A DNA stretch of 16,886 nt from JAVVHE01 sp038238915 (GCA_038238915.1 JBBSFH010000035.1:1-16886), one strand, 5' to 3'. Positions 6,741-13,531 are shown, counted from the first letter of the stretch. The notes: a model not told the origin generated them from the letters alone. Numbers and translations are program-made.

Positions 6741-7196
6741 GGGGATCGCGCTCGTCATGCGTTTAACAATCGTGCGGTACTGGACCATGCCAACACCTGG
6801 TCTTCATATCGTCCAATTCAAGCGGCCGTAGCACCCTCGTTTTGCAGCGGTTGCGTTCCAGTTTTGCCGAAAGGGCATTGCTATCGCTACGTCGAAATTG
6901 GCTGCTCCGACCACGCTCATGCGTGCGGGCGGCTCCAATACGGTGCAATGTGCAGTGACCGGAGCGTTAGTCATGGCGATCGTCTTTGCCTCTGCTGGAT
7001 CGGTCAGGCGCTCCACATCGCCCCCGCGACGCATATATACACGGCGTTCTTCACCGACGCGCCCGGCGGGTCGGGGCTGGCGCTGTCGGTCGGCATCTGC
7101 TGGTCGCTCGCGTTAGGTGCGCTGATCGGAGCCTCGATCGCGCTGGTCTAAGGCGCGCTCGGCTTTCTCGCTCGGGACTGAGCTGCGGTTCGTCCA
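6741..7196. other. Weakly coding stretch between csoR and the minus-strand copper operon
   Basis: About 456 bp without a convincing complete gene. The first 120 bp are visibly less GC-rich than the flanks and hold no recognisable start, terminator or repeat. The second half contains the candidate membrane-protein remnant described at 6925-7151. No strong hairpin is seen between the converging genes at 7151 and 7197. Confidence 0.4.
6925..7151 (+). pseudogene. Possible remnant of a small membrane protein (frameshifted), unrecognised
   Basis: In one frame, from about 6925, the sequence reads AGGSNTVQCAVTGALVMAIV then FASAG, which looks like a membrane helix. Another frame continues from about 6996 as IGQALHIAPATHIYTAFFTD, then APGGSGLALSV, then GICWSLALGALIGASIALV, ending at TAA 7149-7151. 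Together they look like a short two-helix membrane protein split by a frameshift near 6990-7005. The second frame alone is open from TTG 6864 (95 codons), but its N-terminal half is Cys/His/Arg-rich and unlike a protein start. I do not recognise the family. It could instead be a short intact protein using an unidentified start, or non-coding. Confidence 0.3.
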
Positions 7197-7562
7197 TTAA
7201 GGCCGGAACCGGTCGGCGCGTTCTACGAGATCGATCATGTGCTTGCCCGCCGAGATCGTGAGCGGATGATGCGTCGCTCCCGGTCGCGGCGCGATATAAC
7301 CCGCCATCTCACGAGCGGTTGCAAGTTGTTCGTCGGTTGCTCCCGCGAGCAACGCGATCAAGATATTTTCAAGCGCAATGATCCTGACGCGCAATTGGAT
7401 CATCTCGGTGTTCGTCGTTCGATCGATTTGCGACCGCGCTTGCTCCGACGCTCCGCCATGCTGCGGACCTTCGGGTTCCGCGCCACCCTCGTTCTCCCAT
7501 CGGGAAAGCGCGCGCTCGCGAAGGTTTAACGGCTTGCCATGGTCCTGCTGTGCGCTCGGCAT
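7197..7562 (-). CDS. Conserved-looking hypothetical protein, last gene of the copper oxidase operon
   Basis: This 121-residue soluble protein is not one I recognise. The N-terminal third is polar (SAQQDHGKPLNLRERALSRWE, followed by a Gly/Gln-rich stretch). The C-terminal part is helical, with TEMIQLRVRIIALENILIAL and then LAGATDEQLATAREMAGYIA, leucine/isoleucine spaced as in a coiled-coil or helical hairpin. It ends ISAGKHMIDLVERADRFRP. ATG 7562 is chosen because GGAG lies six bases upstream, although the frame is open to 7811. It lies 29 bp after the small membrane gene in the same direction, so it is probably co-transcribed with the multicopper oxidase. There is no signal peptide and no Cys or Met cluster, so direct periplasmic copper binding is unlikely. 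Confidence 0.68.
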   Translation of the reverse strand: MPSAQQDHGKPLNLRERALSRWENEGGAEPEGPQHGGASEQARSQIDRTTNTEMIQLRVRIIALENILIALLAGATDEQLATAREMAGYIAPRPGATHHPLTISAGKHMIDLVERADRFRP

Positions 7563-7591
7563 CGAAAACTCCGTCGACAAGGCCGCCACAT

Positions 7592-7693
7592 CTATTGCGC
7601 AACGCCGCGCATGGCGATGACGATTATGACGACGGCGAGCAAGAAGATCGCCGCTGCGGGGGCGGCGAGTCGATCGATCGCGCCGATCCTCAC
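7592..7693 (-). CDS. 33-residue single-helix membrane protein, translationally coupled to the multicopper oxidase
   Basis: GTG at 7693-7691 opens a 33-codon frame that stops with TAG at 7594-7592. The product reads MRIGAIDRLAAPAAAIFLLA followed by VVIIVIAMRGVAQ. It is a short, positively charged N-terminus, one strongly hydrophobic helix (about 11-28) and a short tail. GGAGG lies five bases before the GTG. The start overlaps the oxidase stop as GTGA, the same junction type used between cnrY-like/cnrX-like and cnrX-like/cnrH-like genes in this operon, which argues that it is real. The family is unknown. A role as a membrane partner or stabiliser in copper handling is only a guess. It is short enough to be missed by usual gene callers. 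Confidence 0.6.
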   Translation of the reverse strand: MRIGAIDRLAAPAAAIFLLAVVIIVIAMRGVAQ

Positions 7694-9054
7694 GCCCGCC
7701 TCCGCGGCGGCGCGCCGAAGTCCGGATCGGTGCTGACGCGCGTGGCGAGTGTCCCCGTCGGGTGGCGATACCAGCCCGGATCGCCGAAATCGCCGGGCGC
7801 GATGTCGTCACGCACTTTGACCACGGTGAACATGCCGCCCATTTCCAGATTCCCGAACGGACCCACGCCTGTCATCATCGGCGTGGTGTTCGGCGGGCCC
7901 TGGTGGCCGCCCTGCGTGTGTTCCTGATGCTCGGCCATGCCGTAGCGCATCATCGGCAGGAAATTGGGGCTGATCTGGCGGATGCGCGCCTCGACGCCGT
8001 CCTGATCGACGCCGGTCTGGTTCGGGATGCCGTGACCCATCGCATTCATCGTGTGATGCGCCATGTGGCAGTGGAACGCCCAGTCGCCCGGCCGCGCCAC
8101 GAATTCGAAATCGCGCATCTGGCCCACCCCAACCTGATGCGTCACCTCGCGCGACCATTGCGATTGCGGCCAGCGCCCGCCGTCCGATCCGGTCACGTAG
8201 AATGCGGTGCCGTGCAGATGGACGGGGTGGTTCCACATCGAGAGATTGCCCATGCGGATGCGGACGCGCTCGCCGGTCCGCGCCACGATGGGCGCGATCG
8301 CGGGAAACATCTTCGAGTTGAAGGTCCACTGATCGAATTCGATCATGATCGAGGGATCGGGTCGCCACGTGCCGGGCTTCAGCGCCCAATTGTGCAGCAT
8401 GATCGCGTAATCGCGGTCGATACGCACCGCCTCGCCGCCGCGCGGGTGGATGATGAACATGCCCATCATGCCGTAAGCCATCTGCGTCATCTCGTCGGCG
8501 TGCGGGTGATACATGTGCGTGCCGTGCTGCCGGAGCGTGAACTCGTAGGCGAAGGTTTCGCCGGGGCCGATGTGCGGCTGGGTCAGGCCGCCCACCCCGT
8601 CCATGCCGCTCGGCACATCGACCCCGTGCCAATGGACGCTGGTGTGCTCGCCCAGGCGATTGGTGACGAGGATGCGGACACGGTCCCCCTCTACCGCCTC
8701 GATAGTGGGACCGGGCGTCGAGCCGTTGTAGCCCCAGCACCGCGCGCGGCTGCCGGGCGCGAACTCATGATCGACCTCTTCGGCGACCAAATGGAACTCC
8801 TTCGCGCCGCCGACCATGCGCCACGGTAGCGTCCAGCCATTCAGCGTATGGACGGGGGTGTAACGCGCATCGCGCGCGACGGGCGGTCCGGGGGTTTCGC
8901 GCACGGTACGCATCGGCGGCGGCGCGGTCATATCCATGCCCGCCATCCCGGCCATCCCGTGCATATGCTGCGCGGCGGCACTTGCGGCGACCAGCGTGGA
9001 GCCGATCGCAGCGGCACCCCCCGCGAGCACGACGTCTCGACGGCTCACGCTCAT
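7690..9054 (-). CDS. Periplasmic multicopper oxidase (copper resistance, CopA/PcoA-like)
   Basis: This 454-residue cupredoxin-fold oxidase is probably exported folded through the Tat pathway to detoxify Cu+ by oxidation. The N-terminus has twin arginines (SRRDVVLAGGAAAIGS) and, after the signal, a Met/His stretch (HMHGMAGMAGMDM, 30-42). All four copper-ligand blocks are present: HWHG 141-144, HMYHPH 180-185, HPVHLH 276-281 and HCHMAHH 328-334 with the axial Met339. The C-terminal region has further Met/His residues. It is shorter than Pseudomonas CopA (about 600 residues), mainly because the long Met-rich insert is absent. The start at 9054 overlaps the stop of the outer-membrane channel gene (ATGA), and its own stop overlaps the small membrane gene. 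No copB follows. It is often labelled CopA, not to be confused with the ATPase. Confidence 0.93.
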   Translation of the reverse strand: MSVSRRDVVLAGGAAAIGSTLVAASAAAQHMHGMAGMAGMDMTAPPPMRTVRETPGPPVARDARYTPVHTLNGWTLPWRMVGGAKEFHLVAEEVDHEFAPGSRARCWGYNGSTPGPTIEAVEGDRVRILVTNRLGEHTSVHWHGVDVPSGMDGVGGLTQPHIGPGETFAYEFTLRQHGTHMYHPHADEMTQMAYGMMGMFIIHPRGGEAVRIDRDYAIMLHNWALKPGTWRPDPSIMIEFDQWTFNSKMFPAIAPIVARTGERVRIRMGNLSMWNHPVHLHGTAFYVTGSDGGRWPQSQWSREVTHQVGVGQMRDFEFVARPGDWAFHCHMAHHTMNAMGHGIPNQTGVDQDGVEARIRQISPNFLPMMRYGMAEHQEHTQGGHQGPPNTTPMMTGVGPFGNLEMGGMFTVVKVRDDIAPGDFGDPGWYRHPTGTLATRVSTDPDFGAPPRRRA

Positions 9055-10691
9055 GAAGGACCTCCGTGGTGGTGGTGTTCGGGTGGGGGCGTGGGCGCTG
9101 GGGTGGGAGGCGGCATCGCCATGCCGCCCATCGCGCCGCCCGTCGCACTGTGGTCGTGCGGCGCGGTCGGCGCGGGCGTCGCGCCATGCGCGGAATGATC
9201 CATTCCCGCCATGCCGCCATGCCCGCCATGCCCCATGTGCATCGGCGCGGGCGGTGGCGGTGTGAGGATCTGCTGCACGCTCGGCGTGTTCGCGCTCGGC
9301 TGGCGCTCGCTCGGCAGGCGCGAACCGACCACGCGCATCAGGTCTACGCGCGCCAGCCAGTAATCGCGCACCGATTGCAGGAAGCCCTGATAAGCATCGT
9401 ATTCCTGCGATTTGGCGAGCAGCACCTCGAACTCGCCGATGAACATATAATCCTCTTCGTCCTGGCTGCGCTTCGCGACCACCTCGCGCGCGGGCACGAG
9501 CGCCTCGCGGTAGACGCGCACGATGTCGGACAACACACGCACGCGCTCTTCGGAGAGATCGACCGTGTTATCCGTCGTCAGCTCGAGTTCCGCGAGCTTC
9601 GCGCGCGCCAGCTGGAGCTGCGCGACCGCGCGCGCCACCCGCGCGCCGCCCTGGTTGAAGATCGGCAGCTCGAGGCTGAGCGTCGGCCCGCGGATCACCG
9701 ACCGATCGACACCCTCCTCGCGGTAATAGCCGATTTCGGTTCCACCCAGCAGCCGGAACGCCTTTGTCACACGCGCCGAGCCCGCCGTGATCGCCTCCTC
9801 CTTGCGCGCTGCGAGCAGATCGAGATTGGTGGTCGACGCGATGCGCCGCAGCTCGGCCGGATCGTCTTCCTTCGCCACCGGCAAGGGCAGCACCGCGCTC
9901 GTCCGCCACTGCGTCTCCGCACCCGTCAGCCCGATCACGGTGTTCAGATCGAGCCGGGCGAGGCGCGCTTCCACCGCCGCGCGCGCGGCAGCGATCCGCG
10001 CCTCCGACGCCGCCGCCTGCTCGCGCGCGAGCTGCAATTCGCTGATGTTGCCCGCGTCGAAGAACCGCTGCGCGAGGTCGGCCGAGGTCTTGAGCGCATT
10101 CGCGGAAGCCGCGCGCATATCGGCCACCTGCTGCGCGCCGACGTAGCGATACCAGTCAGCCTCGACGTCGAGGCTGACGTTGATGATGCCCGCCGCGATC
10201 GCGTAGCGTGCGCGCTCATATTCCATCCGCGCCAGCCGGTGGCGCGCGGGTGCCACGAGCAGGTCAACGAGCGGCGCAACGAGGCCGAGGCCGAGCTGCG
10301 TTCCCGGTCCGCTATCGAGTGGCAGTCGTTCGAGCGTGAAGCGCGGATTGGCGACCGTCAGCGCCTGCAGCACGTCCGCGCGCGCCAGCCCGATCTGGCC
10401 GAAGCTGCGCTGCAACCGGGGGCTGCGGAGCATGGCGACGCGCACGGCCGTGTCCGCCGTCATCGGCTGCGCGAGCCATGCGCTGACCTGTGCTGCGTCC
10501 GCCGTCGCCCCGTTGCGCTCCCAGCCCGCCGAACGTGCCCCGCGCGCATCGAGCAGCGCGTTGATACGCGGCGCGTCCTGCGTGGGATTGAAGGTGGCGC
10601 ACCCCGAGCTGAACGCGAACGCGGCGAGCGTTGCTGAATAGCGGATGCGGCCCGCACGAGGACGCGCCGAACGGGTGATGTCGATTGCCAT
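9051..10691 (-). CDS. TolC/CusC-family outer-membrane channel with a His/Met-rich C-terminal tail
   Basis: This 546-residue outer-membrane factor begins MAIDITRSARPRAGRI followed by a hydrophobic stretch to FSSGC31, a probable though imperfect lipobox. The body has the two TolC repeats with long coiled-coil helices (for example NALKTSADLAQRFFDAGNIS, LQLAREQAAASEARIAAARA, and the LPIFNQGGARVARAVAQLQL region). Residues about 483-546 form an unusual tail with 11 His and 7 Met (MHMGHGGHGGMAGMDHSAH and EHHHHGG), which should bind copper in the periplasm. ATG 10691 is chosen because it opens the signal peptide; the open frame extends to 10874, inside the sigma-factor gene. It lies 55 bp after the sigma gene and overlaps the oxidase start. 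No RND pump is in this operon. It takes the place cnrC has after cnrYXH. Confidence 0.88.
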   Translation of the reverse strand: MAIDITRSARPRAGRIRYSATLAAFAFSSGCATFNPTQDAPRINALLDARGARSAGWERNGATADAAQVSAWLAQPMTADTAVRVAMLRSPRLQRSFGQIGLARADVLQALTVANPRFTLERLPLDSGPGTQLGLGLVAPLVDLLVAPARHRLARMEYERARYAIAAGIINVSLDVEADWYRYVGAQQVADMRAASANALKTSADLAQRFFDAGNISELQLAREQAAASEARIAAARAAVEARLARLDLNTVIGLTGAETQWRTSAVLPLPVAKEDDPAELRRIASTTNLDLLAARKEEAITAGSARVTKAFRLLGGTEIGYYREEGVDRSVIRGPTLSLELPIFNQGGARVARAVAQLQLARAKLAELELTTDNTVDLSEERVRVLSDIVRVYREALVPAREVVAKRSQDEEDYMFIGEFEVLLAKSQEYDAYQGFLQSVRDYWLARVDLMRVVGSRLPSERQPSANTPSVQQILTPPPPAPMHMGHGGHGGMAGMDHSAHGATPAPTAPHDHSATGGAMGGMAMPPPTPAPTPPPEHHHHGGPS

Positions 10692-10746
10692 GCTCGCCGC
10701 TATTCCTCGCCTGTCGCACGCCTTACGCGCCGGTCGCCCGCCCCCC

Positions 10747-11328
10747 TCAAGACGGATGCGGATCAACGCTCGCGACGACATCGGCGAGCTTTTGTCGCGC
10801 ACGGCGTATGCGCGTCTCGACCGCCTTTGGGCTGATGCCGAGCAGCGCCGCCACCTCGGCCTGGCTGCGCCCATCGAACACGGTCAACACCAGCGGTTCG
10901 CGTAACTGGATTGGCAGCGCGGAGATCGCCCTGTCCACGGCGGCGAGCGCCTGCGCGTCGGCCGCCTGCATTTCGGGCGAGGGCGTGGGATCGGGGGTCA
11001 GGTCGGCCGTTCGCTCCAGACGGGGGATAATCGCCGCCACGAGCCGACGCACCGCGCGCTTGCGCCCCCAGTCGCGCACCTTGTTCAGCGCGATGCTGTG
11101 CGCCCACGCCTCGAACGGTCGCGCAGGATCGTAGCGGGCGAGGCCGCGCCACATCGCGACGAAGCTCTCTTGCAGAAGGTCGTAGGCCTCCTCGGCGTCG
11201 CCCGTCATACGCCGGATCACGCGATAGAGTGGCTCCTTATGGCGACGCATCAGCAGCCCGAACGCCGCCGTGTCGCCCGCCGCCGCGCGTGTCGCGAGCG
11301 CGCCATCCTCTACATCCGCCGCGCTCAC
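10747..11328 (-). CDS. cnrH: ECF-type RNA polymerase sigma factor, CnrH-like
   Basis: This 193-residue sigma-70 family member of the extracytoplasmic-function group has two domains. Sigma region 2 (about 20-92) shows LLMRRHKEPLYRVIRRMTGD, AEEAYDLLQESFVAMWRGL and the promoter-melting segment AWAHSIALNKVRDWGRKR. Region 4 (about 130-183) shows ALPIQLREPLVLTVFDGRSQ and AEVAALLGISPKAVETRIRR. It is GTG-started at 11328 and overlaps the stop of the CnrX-like sensor (GTGA). The order anti-sigma, sensor, sigma and the sizes 91-95, 144 and 193 residues match cnrY-cnrX-cnrH of Cupriavidus metallidurans (95, 148, 191 from memory). It would be held by the anti-sigma protein and released on metal signal to transcribe this operon. 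Its own promoter motif was not identified. Confidence 0.88.
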   Translation of the reverse strand: MSAADVEDGALATRAAAGDTAAFGLLMRRHKEPLYRVIRRMTGDAEEAYDLLQESFVAMWRGLARYDPARPFEAWAHSIALNKVRDWGRKRAVRRLVAAIIPRLERTADLTPDPTPSPEMQAADAQALAAVDRAISALPIQLREPLVLTVFDGRSQAEVAALLGISPKAVETRIRRARQKLADVVASVDPHPS

Positions 11329-11759
11329 GCCGCGTCGGCGGTCAGCGCTTTTACGACCGAACGATCGAAGCGTTCGGCCTGCGTGGGGGTCAGCACCGCG
11401 CGCATCGCGAAGACGTGCTCGATCGTCGCCTTCTGCAGCCGCCCCATCGCACCGTGGAAGCGGTCGACCGCCGCAGTCACCTTGGGGCCATAGCCGCGCT
11501 CTTCGCGGATCGCGCCCGCGAGATCGGCGTTCGCAGCACGCATCTCGGCTTCGAGCGCTTGGCGACGAGCCGCGTAATCGCGTTCGAGCACGTCCACGCG
11601 AGCGCTCTGCGCCGAGGTCAAATTAAGATCGTGGTGAACGAGTACATGGAGCGGCGGTACGCGCGCGCGATCGACCATGCGCGCTCCGACGAGCGCGCCG
11701 ACAAGGCCCGCCACCAGCGCGATCAGGATGGTGACGATCTGGCGGCCGCGCGCGCTCAC
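11325..11759 (-). CDS. cnrX: CnrX-like periplasmic heavy-metal sensor (Metal_resist/CpxP-like fold)
   Basis: This 144-residue membrane-anchored sensor has one N-terminal helix (about 8-28) and a periplasmic four-helix part. His38, His42, Glu59, His115 and Met119 correspond to the CnrX nickel/cobalt ligands His42, His46, Glu63, His119 and Met123, all with a constant offset of -4. Neighbouring stretches also agree (MRAANADLAGAI, LQKATIEHVFAMRAVL). Two LT-x-x-Q motifs (LTSAQ 47-51, LTPTQ 123-127) are typical of the CpxP/Spy relatives. The frame is open to 11906, but GTG 11759 overlaps the preceding gene's stop (GTGA) and gives the family length. It should bind metal and make the anti-sigma partner release the sigma factor. 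Whether copper, nickel or cobalt is the inducer cannot be read from sequence. Confidence 0.9.
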   Translation of the reverse strand: MSARGRQIVTILIALVAGLVGALVGARMVDRARVPPLHVLVHHDLNLTSAQSARVDVLERDYAARRQALEAEMRAANADLAGAIREERGYGPKVTAAVDRFHGAMGRLQKATIEHVFAMRAVLTPTQAERFDRSVVKALTADAA

Positions 11760-12031
11760 CGCCGACCGTCGAGCAGCGTCGATGGCGCGAGCGCGACGCC
11801 CCCCGAAAAGGCGGGCCGGTCGGAGGACGAACGCGCCGCCGCGCCGCTGCCGACCGCCACGCCCACCAAAAGGGCCGCCGTCGTTCCCGCCGCTGCCCAC
11901 GACCAAGGCGCGGCCTGCGGCGACGCCCGCGCGTGAACGCGCGCCCAGACCGAGGATTCCAGACCGTCGAGCCGCCGATCGACGGGCACCGTGGCGAGCC
12001 GCCCCAAGATTTTATCGAGCTGATCGAACAT
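11756..12031 (-). CDS. cnrY: CnrY-like membrane anti-sigma factor
   Basis: This 91-residue protein (95 if ATG 12043 is used) has a cytoplasmic helical N-terminus MFDQLDKILGRLATVPVDRR followed by LDGLESSVWARV. One hydrophobic segment follows (about AAAGTTAALLVGVAVGSGAAA) and then a short periplasmic tail ending APSTLLDGRR. This is the layout of CnrY, whose N-terminus traps CnrH and whose tail senses CnrX. Sequence similarity to CnrY is weak, so the call depends mostly on position, size and topology beside clear CnrX- and CnrH-like genes. ATG 12031 is preferred because GGGGA lies five bases before it; ATG 12043 has no visible ribosome-binding site. It is the first gene of the minus-strand operon, with a GTGA junction to the sensor. 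Confidence 0.75.
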   Translation of the reverse strand: MFDQLDKILGRLATVPVDRRLDGLESSVWARVHARASPQAAPWSWAAAGTTAALLVGVAVGSGAAARSSSDRPAFSGGVALAPSTLLDGRR

Positions 12032-12069
12032 CGCATTCCCCATTCGCGCCGCGAGTGCAGCCTCGTTCG

Positions 12070-12107
12070 ATTATACGCGCATCCGCCGGGTCGCCCTCAT
12101 GAGGGCG
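12070..12107 (-). promoter_or_regulatory. Candidate promoter with a 16-bp perfect palindrome upstream of the CnrYXH-like operon
   Basis: On the minus strand TATAAT lies at 12075-12070, 26 to 38 bases before the two possible starts of the anti-sigma gene. The perfect palindrome CGCCCTCATGAGGGCG at 12092-12107 covers the place where a -35 box would sit at a 17-bp spacing. It lies between this operon and the divergent copC, so a bound regulator could affect both. The palindrome and the TATAAT are seen directly; promoter and operator function are inferred. No good TTGACA-like -35 is present. Confidence 0.4.
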
Positions 12108-12162
12108 GGTGGCCTGCGCTGCGTATGGTAAATCGGTCCACAACTTTGAAAGGTGTTACCCG

Positions 12163-12543
12163 ATGCTGTCCCGCAGATCCGCCGCGCTCGCCACCGCCAT
12201 CGCGTTGTTCGCCGCGCCCGCGTTCGCGCACCCCAAGCTGGTCGCTTCGACCCCCGCCGCCAACACGACCGTCCCCGCGCCCGCCATGCTATCGCTGAGC
12301 TTCAGCGAAAAGCTGGTTCCGCGCTTCACAGGCGCGACAGTGACCATGACCTCGATGCCCGGCATGGCGATGAGCAAGCCGATGGGAGTAGGTGCGGTCG
12401 CACCGGCGTTCGGTCGCGACGGCAAAACGCTGACTTTGAAGCCCGCGCACACCCTGACACCCGGTGCCTACCGTGTGGAGTGGCACGCGGTCGCCGCCGA
12501 CACGCACCGCACGTCGGGCGCGTTCGCCTTCAGGGTCAAATAG
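12163..12543 (+). CDS. copC: CopC-family periplasmic copper-binding protein
   Basis: This 126-residue protein has a clear Sec signal peptide (MLSRRSAALATAIALFAAPA, cleaved after AFA-22). The mature protein would start HPKLVAST, and its N-terminal His is a Cu(II) ligand in CopC. Asp113 and His115 (ADTHRTSG), which are 91 and 93 in mature numbering, fit the D-x-H Cu(II) site known as Asp89/His91 in Pseudomonas CopC. A Met cluster at 62-74 (MTSMPGMAMSKPM) fits the Cu(I) face. The fold is a small beta-barrel that carries copper in the periplasm and may pass it to CopD. ATG 12163 is chosen for the signal peptide and AAAGG nine bases upstream. copD follows after eight bases. Confidence 0.94.
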   Translation: MLSRRSAALATAIALFAAPAFAHPKLVASTPAANTTVPAPAMLSLSFSEKLVPRFTGATVTMTSMPGMAMSKPMGVGAVAPAFGRDGKTLTLKPAHTLTPGAYRVEWHAVAADTHRTSGAFAFRVK

Positions 12544-12551
12544 CCCGTCAT

Positions 12552-13466
12552 ATGGACGATCCGCTGATCGTCGCCATACGTCTCGGCCTTTACGTGGCGA
12601 TCGGCGCGGTGTTCGGCATCCCGCTGTTCGCACTGTATGGTTTGTCCGCGTCCGAGCTGCGGGCCTTGCCGATCCGCGCGATCGTCGGCGTCGGCGCGGG
12701 CGTCGGGCTGGGCCTGTCGGCGCTGGGCATTGCCGCGCTCGCCGCCGGAATGGCGGCGACGCCGCTTGCCGCGCTGAAGGCGGACGATCTGCGCGCGATG
12801 ATCGGGATGGAGGGCATCGGACAGGCCTGGGAGGCCCGCACGCTCGCGCTCGTTGCGTTGATCATTCTCGCCGCGCTTGTCCGCTCGCGCCGCACCAACG
12901 CGTGGGCAGGCACGTTGCTCGGCGCGGTCGCGCTCGGTTCGCTCGCCTGGAATGGGCACGGCGCGGCCACCGAAGGCCAATTCGGCAACGTCCACCTGGT
13001 CGCCGACATCGCGCACCTCCTCGCAGCGGGTGCTTGGCTCGGCGCGCTCGGCGCGCTTGCGATTGTGCTGAGCCGAACGCGAGCGGAAGCCACGCGCAAG
13101 GACGTGCGCGTGGCGCACCGCGCGCTCGCGGGCTTCTCAGTCGCGGGGACCGCGATTGTCGCCACGATCGTCGTCACGGGGTTCGTGAATAGCTGGCTTC
13201 TGGTCGGCCCCGATCACGTGCTCGGGCTGACCGATACCCTTTATGGTCGTCTGCTCCTGGCCAAGCTCGCGCTGTTCGTTGCGATGCTCGGCCTCGCCGC
13301 GCTCAACCGCTTCCGCCTGACCCCCGCGCTCGAAAACATCGCGCGCGAGCCGCGCGCCGCGATCGGAGCGCTTCGCCGCAGCCTTGCAGTTGAGACCGCG
13401 GCTGCGCTCACGATCCTGGCGCTTGTCGCGTGGCTCGGCACGCTGATGCCGCCGACGGAGATGTGA
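12552..13466 (+). CDS. copD: CopD-family inner-membrane copper resistance protein
   Basis: This 304-residue, very hydrophobic protein has about eight predicted membrane helices, for example LYVAIGAVFGIPLFALYGL, AGTLLGAVALGSLAWNGHGA, IAHLLAAGAWLGALGALAIV and LLLAKLALFVAMLGLAAL. His residues in WNGHGA and VHLVADIAHLLAAGAWLG lie in or near helices, as expected for the CopD metal site (the latter region is the CopD domain core). CopD is thought to move copper between the periplasm, where it meets CopC, and the cytoplasm. ATG 12552 lies eight bases after the copC stop, so the two form one unit. The stop is TGA 13464-13466. Length and topology are normal for stand-alone CopD. Confidence 0.92.
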   Translation: MDDPLIVAIRLGLYVAIGAVFGIPLFALYGLSASELRALPIRAIVGVGAGVGLGLSALGIAALAAGMAATPLAALKADDLRAMIGMEGIGQAWEARTLALVALIILAALVRSRRTNAWAGTLLGAVALGSLAWNGHGAATEGQFGNVHLVADIAHLLAAGAWLGALGALAIVLSRTRAEATRKDVRVAHRALAGFSVAGTAIVATIVVTGFVNSWLLVGPDHVLGLTDTLYGRLLLAKLALFVAMLGLAALNRFRLTPALENIAREPRAAIGALRRSLAVETAAALTILALVAWLGTLMPPTEM

Positions 13467-13531
13467 GAATGGGCGGCGTAGCGCCACCGGCTCAATTGGC
13501 GAGCGCGGTCGCTTGGTGTAACGGAGCTTGC

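Noticed and set aside
7762..8829. 355-codon plus-strand open frame opposite the multicopper oxidase
   Set aside because: All copper-ligand motifs are on the minus strand; this frame is a compositional artefact with many His/Arg/Ala.
9051..9245. Met/His/Gly/Pro-rich tail of the channel as a frameshift or simple-repeat artefact
   Set aside because: The tail stays in frame to a stop that overlaps the oxidase start by four bases, so the reading frame is correct. It is kept as a genuine feature of the protein.
9066..10637. 523-codon plus-strand open frame opposite the outer-membrane channel
   Set aside because: Shadow of the minus-strand TolC-family gene; strongly Arg-rich with no domain pattern.
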